A model generated the notes under the pieces. It did no database searches. It was not told the DNA's origin and worked only from the letters and a program-made list of their open reading frames with translations. Source: Bacillota bacterium (GTDB lineage Bacteria > Bacillota > Clostridia > Acetivibrionales > Acetivibrionaceae). Taken from it: a DNA stretch of 64,000 nt. The position numbers and the translations under genes are program-made. This document shows positions 1-7,507 of this stretch, in pieces (position 1 is the first letter of the stretch; every line of letters starts with the position of its first letter). The stretch is taken from the NCBI GenBank assembly GCA_023398495.1, contig JAEWSG010000024.1, positions 1-64,000 of the forward strand, given 5' to 3'.

Positions 1-150
1 GGCTGTAGAGAATGTTAACGAAGCGAAGGAAAAGTCGAATCACTTTTCTTCGCGAAGCGAGTTTGATTCGACCCGTAGCGAGTTTACATTCTCTAAGACT
101 TGGAGCTTCAGTTCTTGGAATAATATGATGCACGATAATTAAATACACCC
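1..150. repeat. MITE-like inverted-repeat element, copy 1, truncated by window edge
   Basis: This stretch matches, in opposite orientation, the element at 26397-26641. The shared parts are a long internal palindrome around 10-95 (arms carrying AGAATGT, GAAGCGAAGG and CACTTTTCTTCGCG) and a terminal segment at about 118-150 ending in ATTAAATACACCC. The left end lies outside the window. There is no open reading frame, so it is a non-autonomous element. The mobile origin is inferred from the terminal inverted repeats of the intact copy. Confidence 0.75.
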
Positions 151-158
151 ATAGGTGA

Positions 159-188
159 TTGTCTTTTTTCTTATTTTTATAGTATAAT
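159..188 (+). promoter_or_regulatory. candidate sigma-A promoter for the acetyltransferase gene
   Basis: A TTGTCT -35-like hexamer at 159-164 and a perfect TATAAT at 183-188 are separated by 18 bases. They lie about 110 bases upstream of the GNAT start. The -35 is imperfect, and the site was found by eye only. Confidence 0.4.
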
Positions 189-294
189 TGAAGTGTGTTC
201 CAAAAACATATGTTTGACATTATATAAGAGCTCTTTTTATCAGGTGTCTTTAAAATAGCTGAGGCTGAATTATTTATAAGGAGGAAGGTAAGCT

Positions 295-750
295 ATGATA
301 AGAAAAATGATAAAGAAAGATGAAAAGGAATTTATAAAATTGGCGGAAATGTTTTATAAATCAGATGCAGTTTTGCAACCTATTCCTAGAATTAATCATA
401 TCGATGCATTTAATGAAATTATGAGGTCGGATGTCTATCTGGAAGGATATATTTTTGAATTTGAAGATAAACCTGTTGGTTATGCAATTACTGCAAAATC
501 TTATTCTCAGGAAGCTGGGGGACTTGTACTCTGGATTGATGAATTATTTATACTGGATGAATATTGTTCGCAGGGAATAGGTAAAGAATTTTTTAGTTAT
601 CTTAAGTCAGTATTGGATACGTCTATTGTGAGATTAAGACTGGAAGTTGAATCAAGCAATGAACGTGCTGTAGAGTTTTACAAGAAATTGGGGTTTGATA
701 TTTTAGAGTACGATCAGATGTATAAAGACACAGATATTCTATTTTCATAG
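295..750 (+). CDS. GNAT-family N-acetyltransferase
   Basis: This 151-residue protein has the length and fold signature of a single-domain GCN5-related N-acetyltransferase, which moves an acetyl group from acetyl-CoA to an amine. The acetyl-CoA pyrophosphate-binding loop is visible as QGIGKE at 93-98. It follows the beta-strand LWIDELFIL and precedes the helix/strand LRLEVESSNERAVEFYKKLGF (residues 114-134), which is the family's C-terminal motif B. The start is supported by an AAGGAGG ribosome-binding site about ten bases upstream. The gene stands alone between a truncated repeat and a terminator, so its context gives no clue to substrate. A small-molecule or ribosomal-protein target cannot be distinguished. 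Confidence 0.85.
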   Translation: MIRKMIKKDEKEFIKLAEMFYKSDAVLQPIPRINHIDAFNEIMRSDVYLEGYIFEFEDKPVGYAITAKSYSQEAGGLVLWIDELFILDEYCSQGIGKEFFSYLKSVLDTSIVRLRLEVESSNERAVEFYKKLGFDILEYDQMYKDTDILFS

Positions 751-763
751 GGCTTTTAACAAT

Positions 764-822
764 AGTGCACTTTAGCATTATAGATTTGTAGTCTTCATAA
801 TGCTAAAATGCACTTATATTTT
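764..822. terminator. bidirectional hairpin terminator between convergent genes
   Basis: Arms at 764-781 and 797-814 (AGTGCACTTTAGCATTAT against ATAATGCTAAAATGCACT) form a stem of about 17 pairs with one bulge. It is flanked by T-rich sequence on the right. It sits between the GNAT gene and the convergent GH5 gene and probably serves both. Confidence 0.65.
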
Positions 823-887
823 AGGACCTTATTTTACTTAAATGAATATTATATCGCTTAACCTGAGATGTGTATCTGCAGCAAGAT

Positions 888-2741
888 TTATTGTTCTACA
901 GGAAACCTTTTGATTAATCCTAAAAGTTTGCTTCTCATGTAAGCAAAGTCAATGGCATTTACATTTTTATCTCCACTAACATCTGCTGCAGTTTTCCACT
1001 CACTATATGTAAATCCTTCACCAAGTCCGAGCAAGTACATTCTGACAGCTGCAAAATCAAGTGCATTAAAACTACCATCACCATTAGCGTCTCCATATAC
1101 AATTTTTGAAGAAGGGGTAGGTGTTGGTACAGGTGTAGGCGTAGAAACATTTCCGTTTTCTGAAGTTGAAGATCCGTTAATTATGAAATTTGCAGGTGCA
1201 TCGTTTGTTCCACTATAAGTGACGTTAAAACCAAACGATATGGTTCCTCCTTTTGCGGGGATTGTACTTGTGTAGTCTGCGTTCTTAATAGCTACGTATG
1301 AACCGTTCTGTGTGTACGTTCCTCCCCACATACTCGTTATCTTCTGATTACCGGGGAATGTAAATTCCATTGTCCACCCGCTAATATTTTTATTGGTAAG
1401 ATTATTTTTAATAATTACGTTTATAGTTCCGCTGCCACCAACGTCATAAGTTACAGTGAAACTTCCGGTAGGTAAAGGAGTTGGGGTCACAAGAACTGGT
1501 ATAACATCAGGGTCAAAATCAGGAGTTGTTTCTAAGGCTTCGATTATAGCGTCAATAATTCCTTGCTGAGTAGCTGCACCGGTTTTTCTGTCAATAATTG
1601 CAAAGCCATTGTCACCATTAAACCCATTATCCCAGTATACTGGTACACCACCATATTTCTTTATTGTTGAACATAATGTTTTTGCAAAAATTTGACGATA
1701 GGTATTGTTGGACGGATCAGTCCTTGTTTTATCGATTGAACCATATTCTCCAACAATAAAAGGATATCCTTGTTTTACAAATTTTTCGTACATAGCATGA
1801 AACTGCGACTCCATGTAATCTTCCTGGCCCCATGAAAGGGATTTGTCAGGGTCAGTAGCAGTTTCCCCCCATTGGGTTGTTGAGCCGTTTTCAGCTCCGC
1901 AGAATTCCCATGGAGAGTAATAGTGAACCGATATAGCTAATCTTTTTTCTGAGCTTGGTATTGAAGCTGACCTGTATGTATCACTGGGGATAACAAAACC
2001 ATAATTACCCGTTGTATGATCTATATTAGTATTCCAACCCGGAATCAAAAGCCATCTTGCACTATTGTTGCCTCCGGTTTTTCTTACTGTATCTACAAAA
2101 ATTTGATTATATTCGTTTAAGTTTGCGTAGTGCTCGGGTTCAGGATTATCCCAATCGCCATCAAATTCTTCATTCATTGATTCAAAAATCAAATGCTCGT
2201 CGTAATTTATAAATTTGTTTGCAACTTGTTCCCATACTTTTGCATATTTTTCTTTAATAGGTTCCTGGTTCTCAGCATCAACTATAAGCCATGACCCAAT
2301 AACTGTTTTGTAGCCGTCACCATGCATATTTATCATTACATACATATCCTGACTTATAGCATAATCAACAACTTCCTTAATTCTGTTAAGCCATGTGGCA
2401 TCAACGGTATAATTTGGAGCACTTCCGATTTTACTCAAGTAAGAAACAGGAATACGTATTGAATTAAACCCCGCAGCTTTAATCTTTGAAATGAAATCTT
2501 TTGTGACAGTTGGATTTCCCCAGCCTGTTTCAGTAGGAGTTCCATTTATGTTTGCTTCAAGTGTATTACCAAGGTTCCAACCTGTACCCATTTCAGTAAG
2601 AAGTTGTGTGTAGTTTAGATGCTTGAAATCAGGTGAGAGTTCAGAAGCCGCAAACAAGCCCAAACCCGAACTTGAAACAGATATTATCGTTGAGATTAGC
2701 AAGGTTGACAAAAAAGACTTGATGAATTTCCTTTTTAGCAT
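888..2741 (-). CDS. secreted GH5 endoglucanase with CBM2-like module and type I dockerin
   Basis: This is a 617-residue cellulosomal enzyme. A Sec signal peptide occupies about residues 1-32. A glycoside hydrolase family 5 barrel spans about 35-405, with the acid/base glutamate in the MNEE motif (E191) and the nucleophile in VGEYGS (E332). It probably cleaves internal beta-1,4-glucan bonds. Residues 426-523 resemble a family 2 carbohydrate-binding module (ISGWTMEF and a conserved surface-type tryptophan in MWGG). A PTPVPTPTP linker at 535-543 leads to a type I dockerin at 548-617. The dockerin has two calcium-loop repeats with NALDF and NAIDF at the cohesin-recognition positions, the Ala-Leu/Ile pattern typical of R. 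cellulolyticum-type dockerins. The start has a GAGAGG ribosome-binding site. Endoglucanase versus mannanase or xylanase within GH5 cannot be fixed by eye. Confidence 0.9.
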   Translation of the reverse strand: MLKRKFIKSFLSTLLISTIISVSSSGLGLFAASELSPDFKHLNYTQLLTEMGTGWNLGNTLEANINGTPTETGWGNPTVTKDFISKIKAAGFNSIRIPVSYLSKIGSAPNYTVDATWLNRIKEVVDYAISQDMYVMINMHGDGYKTVIGSWLIVDAENQEPIKEKYAKVWEQVANKFINYDEHLIFESMNEEFDGDWDNPEPEHYANLNEYNQIFVDTVRKTGGNNSARWLLIPGWNTNIDHTTGNYGFVIPSDTYRSASIPSSEKRLAISVHYYSPWEFCGAENGSTTQWGETATDPDKSLSWGQEDYMESQFHAMYEKFVKQGYPFIVGEYGSIDKTRTDPSNNTYRQIFAKTLCSTIKKYGGVPVYWDNGFNGDNGFAIIDRKTGAATQQGIIDAIIEALETTPDFDPDVIPVLVTPTPLPTGSFTVTYDVGGSGTINVIIKNNLTNKNISGWTMEFTFPGNQKITSMWGGTYTQNGSYVAIKNADYTSTIPAKGGTISFGFNVTYSGTNDAPANFIINGSSTSENGNVSTPTPVPTPTPSSKIVYGDANGDGSFNALDFAAVRMYLLGLGEGFTYSEWKTAADVSGDKNVNAIDFAYMRSKLLGLIKRFPVEQ

Positions 2742-3089
2742 AATACATTCCTCTCAATCTTCTATTTAATATTTTTTGAGTTTACTCAACCTTAGGCTTT
2801 TTTTACATAACTCGTAAGAATAGCTTTAGCCGAAACAACTAGTGCTTTTTTGCATAATTCATTTCTAGAAATGAATTATGCAAAATGTACATCCTATGTT
2901 TTTTGATGATTAACTTTGTTTATATCAAAGTTGTGGATGCTCACCCATACTTCAAGTGGCATCCACATAGACTTCAACATAGTTCTCAAGAAGTTGGCAA
3001 GTATACCAACTTCTTGAGGTTATTACTTTAATTTATCTGATCGATTTTTTGTAGACAGCGAATTTGATCTATTTTAGTTTAGAATTAAT
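2742..3089. other. GH74-GH5 spacer with three hairpins
   Basis: No gene is visible in this 348-base spacer between the two same-strand cellulosomal genes. It contains the repeat palindrome at 2839-2900 and two further stem-loops. One is at 2933-2966, with an 8-bp stem GTGGATGC/GCATCCAC. The other is at 2985-3018, with a perfect 13-bp stem CTCAAGAAGTTGG/CCAACTTCTTGAG. Neither is followed on the minus strand by a good T-run, so they are not textbook terminators. They could be processing or mRNA-stability hairpins between the two genes. Confidence 0.5.
2839..2900. repeat. CTAGTGCTTTT-family palindromic repeat, copy A
   Basis: The element begins CTAGTGCTTTTTT at 2839. It contains a perfect 32-base palindrome at 2851-2882 with TGCATAATTCATTTCT as its left half. 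The following ACATCCTATGTTTTTTG (2889-2905) is shared with the copy at 19511-19627. Partial copies occur near 11902, 13655 and possibly 32810. Confidence 0.7.
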
Positions 3090-5762
3090 TTATAAGGTTT
3101 TATTAATTCCTAATAAATAACTTCTTAACAATGCGAAATCGATAGAATTAACATTACCATCACTATTTATATCAGCATTTTTTAATTGATCTCCAGTAAG
3201 TTTGCTTATACCGAGCAAATGCATTCTAAATGATGCGAAGTCGATAGAATTAACATTTCCATCGATATTAAGATCACCTTTTTTTGAAACACTTGTAGGT
3301 GTAGGTGTAGGAGTTTTTGTTTTTGTAGGTGTAGGAGTTATTACAGAGCCTGAGGTAGGTTCTCCGTATACAATACCTCTACCGTTAGTTGCTACAAAAA
3401 CACGACCATAGACTCTTAAATCTCCTGTAATTGAGTAGTTTATAGAACCGTATTGGTGCTGATCGTCATTTACTCTTACCCAGTTTTTTGCCATATCATC
3501 AGAACGGTAGACAGCATATAGATCATCTGTTTCACCGCAGATATAGATAGCGAGGTAATCTGATCCTGCTTTTGCTTTACCGAATCCAACCACGTCGCAT
3601 CTTGTAATGCCATCGACTTTGGTTATTGTTTTACCGCCGTCAGTTGTGTATGAAAGACCTGTTGTAGAACCGGGTATCCACACATGACCTTCCTTGCCAG
3701 GAACCGCTTTGATTTTAGAAGATTCGGACTCCAGATCTGTTTTCACTGTTTTGAAGGTCTGACCACCGTCTTCACTCATGTAGAAAGTGTTTTCTGCATA
3801 TGCATAGAATACCTTGGGATTAACTCTGTCTGAACAGATATTTGCACCTGCCGGAAGTGTATCGACAGCTTTCCAACCACCGTTTAAATAACATACAACG
3901 CCCTGACTTGTGCTTGTTGACCAGACAAATGTTGAACCATCGGCAGCAACTGCAACAGTACCACCTTGTACAATGTCATCTTCATTTTTTGCTGGGAAAG
4001 TATAGCTTATATTTGGCTGAACTTCAGACCATGTTGTACCACCATCTTTTGAAATGGCAACACTCTTTTTAATCATTTCATACTGTTCCTTATTAGTGGC
4101 ACCTACTCTTACAATAATTTTTGGATTAAGTTCTGCATAGTCCAAACCTGTAGTATTTGTAAATATAGGATTTGCCATCATGCTGTCAGGACCTACCTGC
4201 AAATCTTTGTGTACGAATCCGCAAATATCACCAACACCACTTATTAGTTCCACGCCATTAACCGGTGGGCATATCAGACTTAGTACGGCGGTCTGTTCAA
4301 CTCCCATTCCCATAACTTCGATGTTTACATATTTACCTTTATCCCAATCAGTTAAGTTTTTTGAACCATAAATAGTAGCTCCGGTACCATACATCATTTC
4401 ATCGGAATCAAAAGGATTAATTTCAATATCACCCATCATCCAACCGATTTTTGGAGTAGGATTGTCAACTATATCGTTACCGGTTACCAATCCGCCACTT
4501 GCAGCGTTTATCTTCTTACCCCATGAAAGCCATGGAGCTTTTGAAATGTCCATCGTGTATTTCATATCTCTTGATGGCCATGAATCGCCAAATTTCCAGA
4601 TTGGATCCCATGTTTTTCCGGCATCTGTTGAACGGAAAATATAGTTATCCGGCCACCATGACTGGAAAGATGTGATTATAAGCGTATCCGGATTTTGTGC
4701 ATCAACACTTAAACCTGCAAATCCATAATAGTTTTCAAACTTTGGAGAACCATCCCAGTTGTAGCCGGAAGGGGGAGTTATATCTGTCCAGATACCCGTA
4801 TTGGTATCATACTTATAGACAGCACCGTCATCACACTGATAAGGACCTCCTCTGTCGCCGTACGTAACATATAAAATTCCGTTACCGCTAATAACTCCAT
4901 GCTGAGGTATACCAATTTTCAATGCCTCGCTGTTATGCTGAACAAATGTACTTTCTGTAGGCTGGCCTGCAACTGGTGCCCATGTTTTACCTGCATCATG
5001 ACTAACATATAGAGGATTCTTTTTATCTGCAACTCCAACATATATATCCTTAGTTGGCGTACCTTTAGTACCCTTATCTGAATCAAAAGTTACAAAACAC
5101 AATCCCAAATTATCGGCTGTATACTCAAAACTAGGATCTTCAACATAGTTCCCTACATTTGGGAAGCTGCTGACCTTTGCCCATGTTTTACCATAGTCCG
5201 TACTTCTCCACAAGCCATTACCGCTTCTTGCTGCAAAGTATAATATATTGTTACTGTTAGGGTCTATCATCAAACGTTCACCAACTGAACGTCCTGGCAT
5301 ATTTCCACCAAACTTGAAAGGTAACTCTGATCTTTCCCATGTTTTACCATAGTCGTCTGAACGTATAATATATCCATTCATTGATGTCCAGCTATTTGTA
5401 TATGTACCAGCTGCAATATAAACTCTGTTTGTATCAACCGGGTCAGTGGCTAGACTTTCACATCCAAGCAGATTCCATTCATCGGGTGATACCCAGTCGG
5501 TAATAGGTTCCCACTCTAATGTTTGCTTATTTCTTATATATGCACCTCCCATGTCGGTACGAGCATATACAAGGCCCTCTTCACTCGTATTATAAATAAT
5601 ACCGCAAACATATCCGCCTCCACCGCCGATTTTAACATTATCCCATTTGTAAGGTACACTTGATGCACCATTTACAGTAAGATACGGTGTTAATAAAGAG
5701 ACACTTACAAAAGCAATTAGCAAAAAAAGTATTTTAATACTTTTGATATTTTTTGTGCTCAT
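3090..5762 (-). CDS. secreted GH74 xyloglucanase with type I dockerin
   Basis: This is an 890-residue cellulosomal enzyme of glycoside hydrolase family 74, which attacks the xyloglucan backbone. A signal peptide covers about 1-33. The two seven-bladed beta-propellers are marked by many Asp-box-like repeats (STDYGKTW, STDAGKTW, SHDAGKTW, SEDGGQTF). Candidate catalytic aspartates are D70 in RTDMGG and D512 in GDICGF. A TPTPTKTKTPTPTPT linker joins a dockerin at about 827-890, whose two repeats both read NSIDFA. I chose the ATG at 5762. The reading frame extends six codons upstream to a TTG, but that stretch contains the GGGAGG ribosome-binding site itself. The gene lies upstream of the GH5 gene on the same strand, and a shared transcript is possible. 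Confidence 0.93.
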   Translation of the reverse strand: MSTKNIKSIKILFLLIAFVSVSLLTPYLTVNGASSVPYKWDNVKIGGGGGYVCGIIYNTSEEGLVYARTDMGGAYIRNKQTLEWEPITDWVSPDEWNLLGCESLATDPVDTNRVYIAAGTYTNSWTSMNGYIIRSDDYGKTWERSELPFKFGGNMPGRSVGERLMIDPNSNNILYFAARSGNGLWRSTDYGKTWAKVSSFPNVGNYVEDPSFEYTADNLGLCFVTFDSDKGTKGTPTKDIYVGVADKKNPLYVSHDAGKTWAPVAGQPTESTFVQHNSEALKIGIPQHGVISGNGILYVTYGDRGGPYQCDDGAVYKYDTNTGIWTDITPPSGYNWDGSPKFENYYGFAGLSVDAQNPDTLIITSFQSWWPDNYIFRSTDAGKTWDPIWKFGDSWPSRDMKYTMDISKAPWLSWGKKINAASGGLVTGNDIVDNPTPKIGWMMGDIEINPFDSDEMMYGTGATIYGSKNLTDWDKGKYVNIEVMGMGVEQTAVLSLICPPVNGVELISGVGDICGFVHKDLQVGPDSMMANPIFTNTTGLDYAELNPKIIVRVGATNKEQYEMIKKSVAISKDGGTTWSEVQPNISYTFPAKNEDDIVQGGTVAVAADGSTFVWSTSTSQGVVCYLNGGWKAVDTLPAGANICSDRVNPKVFYAYAENTFYMSEDGGQTFKTVKTDLESESSKIKAVPGKEGHVWIPGSTTGLSYTTDGGKTITKVDGITRCDVVGFGKAKAGSDYLAIYICGETDDLYAVYRSDDMAKNWVRVNDDQHQYGSINYSITGDLRVYGRVFVATNGRGIVYGEPTSGSVITPTPTKTKTPTPTPTSVSKKGDLNIDGNVNSIDFASFRMHLLGISKLTGDQLKNADINSDGNVNSIDFALLRSYLLGINKTL

Positions 5763-5938
5763 AAAAAAATAACCTCCCAATAAAATTTTTATAGATTAAC
5801 TACTTAACACTTCTGCCTCTGTCGTCATTGTATAACTGAAAAACTGGGTCAGGATGATTGATAAATCAAATCAAAAGTGTAATCACCACCTTATTTAGAT
5901 TATTTGAATTTGGAGTTTCAAACTCCAGCACCAGTTTA

Positions 5939-6043
5939 TTATAGATGAAAAACTCTAAAACTAAAATTAAAGGACGTTTTTCATCTAAATTAGATAATGT
6001 TTGGATGCTATATGAGTTTGACTTTTGTGCACGTTATCTATAG
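5939..6043. repeat. 105-bp CTATAGAT mini-element, copy 1
   Basis: The element starts TTATAGATGAAAAAC and ends GTTATCTATAG. Its first half folds into a stem (TAGATGAAAAAC at 5942-5953 against GTTTTTCATCTA at 5976-5987). A same-length copy lies inverted at 26888-26992, and a half copy lies at 26120-26176. The termini are imperfect inverted repeats of CTATAGATRA. Confidence 0.7.
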
Positions 6044-6430
6044 TGCCGGTTTACAAAACTATTGGTACTTTACTTTGTTATCTCCTCCTTCACCATAAAA
6101 ATTGTATTGAACACTAAAATTATATTATTAATAAATTAGCATACCAAGTAATAGTGTTTATAAAGTAGTTGGTGTCTGTTAACATAATAGAACAAAGCTG
6201 AGGAGTAACTTAGCAAGAAAATTAAAGATTTGAAGGTGTTATTTTTACATCGAAGGCAAAAAATATGCTTCAGATTACATAATCTCCCGATACTCTTTAT
6301 AATTAAGTTCTATTTATTAATAATGCCTGTTGCAGAAACCAAGTTCATTTAAAGTGTAAAAAGGATTTCTTTTTATGACAGTATTCGAAAGAAGTGTCTT
6401 TTTTAATGTTCATTCTAAAAAAAATTTAGT

Positions 6431-6481
6431 CCGAAAGTAGAAAATTATATAAAATCTGTTTTTATAATTTCCTACTTTCGG
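6431..6481 (+). terminator. long hairpin, possible terminator or attenuator
   Basis: CCGAAAGTAG at 6431-6440 pairs with CTACTTTCGG at 6472-6481. Inner AT-rich arms extend the stem to more than 20 pairs. No strong T-run follows, so its role as a terminator is uncertain; it may instead be a relic element. Confidence 0.35.
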
Positions 6482-6584
6482 GATTCTAAAGGGGAGTACC
6501 CCTTTGCCTGTAACACAAATTGAAGGAGTAATATATCATGTGTCACTTCATAGGATATTGTGGTTAACCTGGATGATATCTTTA

Positions 6585-6597
6585 GTAAACCGTTTAC
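6585..6597. promoter_or_regulatory. LacI-family-like operator palindrome
   Basis: GTAAACCGTTTAC is a perfect 6+1+6 inverted repeat of the type bound by LacI/GalR-family regulators. It lies about 370 bases upstream of hydC and 820 bases upstream of the GH74 gene on the other side. No regulator gene is in the window. Confidence 0.35.
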
Positions 6598-6961
6598 CAT
6601 ATCAGTTCTCTCCGATAATTTTTTTTACTCAGTGAAATGATGCTAAATTGCTAAATTTCCTGAGTTACTTATAATATTTTCGGTTTAGCAAACAATTAAC
6701 CCAGAAGTTATACTCTACTTCTCAAAGAGTTTGTTTCTTTAGCAAACTTTTATATTAAAAGTCTATAGCTTAATAAATACCTGATTCAAACTTCATTCCC
6801 GGCGACAGTGGGACATTTGATGGTGATTTGATGCTAAAGAATGGCGATATCTTGCCGGTTGGATTTTGCTGGAAAGTTATGGTTCTAAAGAGAATGCAAC
6901 AAATATTATGTTTTGTGGAATTATTATATACATGTTATTAATTTGAAAAGTGGTGATAATT

Positions 6962-7507
6962 TTGACAAAACCTCAGGAAATAGATGTTATGAAACTGGCT
7001 GGACAAGAGTTTCCCAAGGAAATGTACGAGGAACTTGGGGCTTATATTGATAGTATGAAGACAACCAAAGGAGCTCTAATTGAAATCCTTCACAAGGCAC
7101 AGGAGATATTTAAATACCTTCCAAGGGATGTGCAGCTTTTTGTAGCAAGAAAGCTTGGAATACCAGGTGCAGAGGTGTATGGCGTAGTAAGTTTTTATTC
7201 TTACTTTACGACTAAGCCATCCGGTAAACATACAATAAGTGTTTGTATGGGGACAGCTTGTTTTGTCCGGGGAGCCGACAAAATTCTGGGAAAATTCAAG
7301 GAGCGGCTTGGAATTGAGTCTAATGAGACTACGGAGGATAGTTTGTTTACAATAAAAGATGTACGTTGTGTTGGTGCATGTGGTCTTGCGCCTGTTGTAA
7401 TGGTTGATGGCAAGGTGTATGGCAGAGTTAAGGAAGAGGATGTAGACACCATAATAAATGAATATCGAGAAAAGGAGGCAAAAAATGTTGATAAAGTCCT
7501 TAAATGA
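6962..7507 (+). CDS. hydC: NuoE-like [2Fe-2S] subunit of bifurcating-type [FeFe] hydrogenase
   Basis: This is the small thioredoxin-fold subunit of a cytoplasmic multimeric [FeFe] hydrogenase, homologous to the 24-kDa subunit of complex I. The [2Fe-2S] ligands are visible as the CMGTAC pair and the RCVGAC pair, separated by about 40 residues. In the complex it relays electrons between the flavin subunit and the hydrogenase. The likely start is TTG at 6962 (181 residues), preceded by AAGTGGTGAT. The frame is open upstream to GTG codons at 6950 and 6953, but these have no ribosome-binding site. It overlaps hydB by 23 bases, so translation is probably coupled. The order hydC-hydB-hydA matches HydABC/Hnd operons. 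Confidence 0.9.
   Translation: MTKPQEIDVMKLAGQEFPKEMYEELGAYIDSMKTTKGALIEILHKAQEIFKYLPRDVQLFVARKLGIPGAEVYGVVSFYSYFTTKPSGKHTISVCMGTACFVRGADKILGKFKERLGIESNETTEDSLFTIKDVRCVGACGLAPVVMVDGKVYGRVKEEDVDTIINEYREKEAKNVDKVLK

Larger units (their letters stand above)
5763..6961. other. 1.2-kb non-coding region between GH74 and hydrogenase operons
   Basis: No convincing gene is visible. The region must hold the promoters of the divergent GH74 gene and hydrogenase operon. Items seen are a 105-base repeat (5939-6043), a long hairpin at 6431-6481, a small palindrome AAAGGGGAGTACCCCTTT at about 6489-6506, a LacI-type palindrome (6585-6597), and a possible promoter TTGCTA-16-TATAAT at 6648-6675 pointing toward hydC. 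At 6795-6900 one plus frame encodes FIPGDSGTFDGDLMLKNGD with no start or ribosome-binding site. This may be a decayed gene fragment that I cannot identify. Confidence 0.5.

Noticed and set aside
5763..5780. TTG start six codons upstream of the GH74 ATG
   Set aside because: Those codons contain the GGGAGG ribosome-binding site, so translation should begin at the ATG at 5762.
6538..6567. Nine-codon frame MCHFIGYCG after GAAGGAG, as a leader peptide for the hydrogenase operon
   Set aside because: It has a good ribosome-binding site, but it is too short to support, has no run of a regulatory amino acid, and is not followed by an attenuator near hydC.
6795..6900. Coding-like stretch FIPGDSGTFDGDLMLKNGD upstream of hydC
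   Set aside because: No start codon or ribosome-binding site, stops close on both sides, and no family recognised. At most a decayed fragment.
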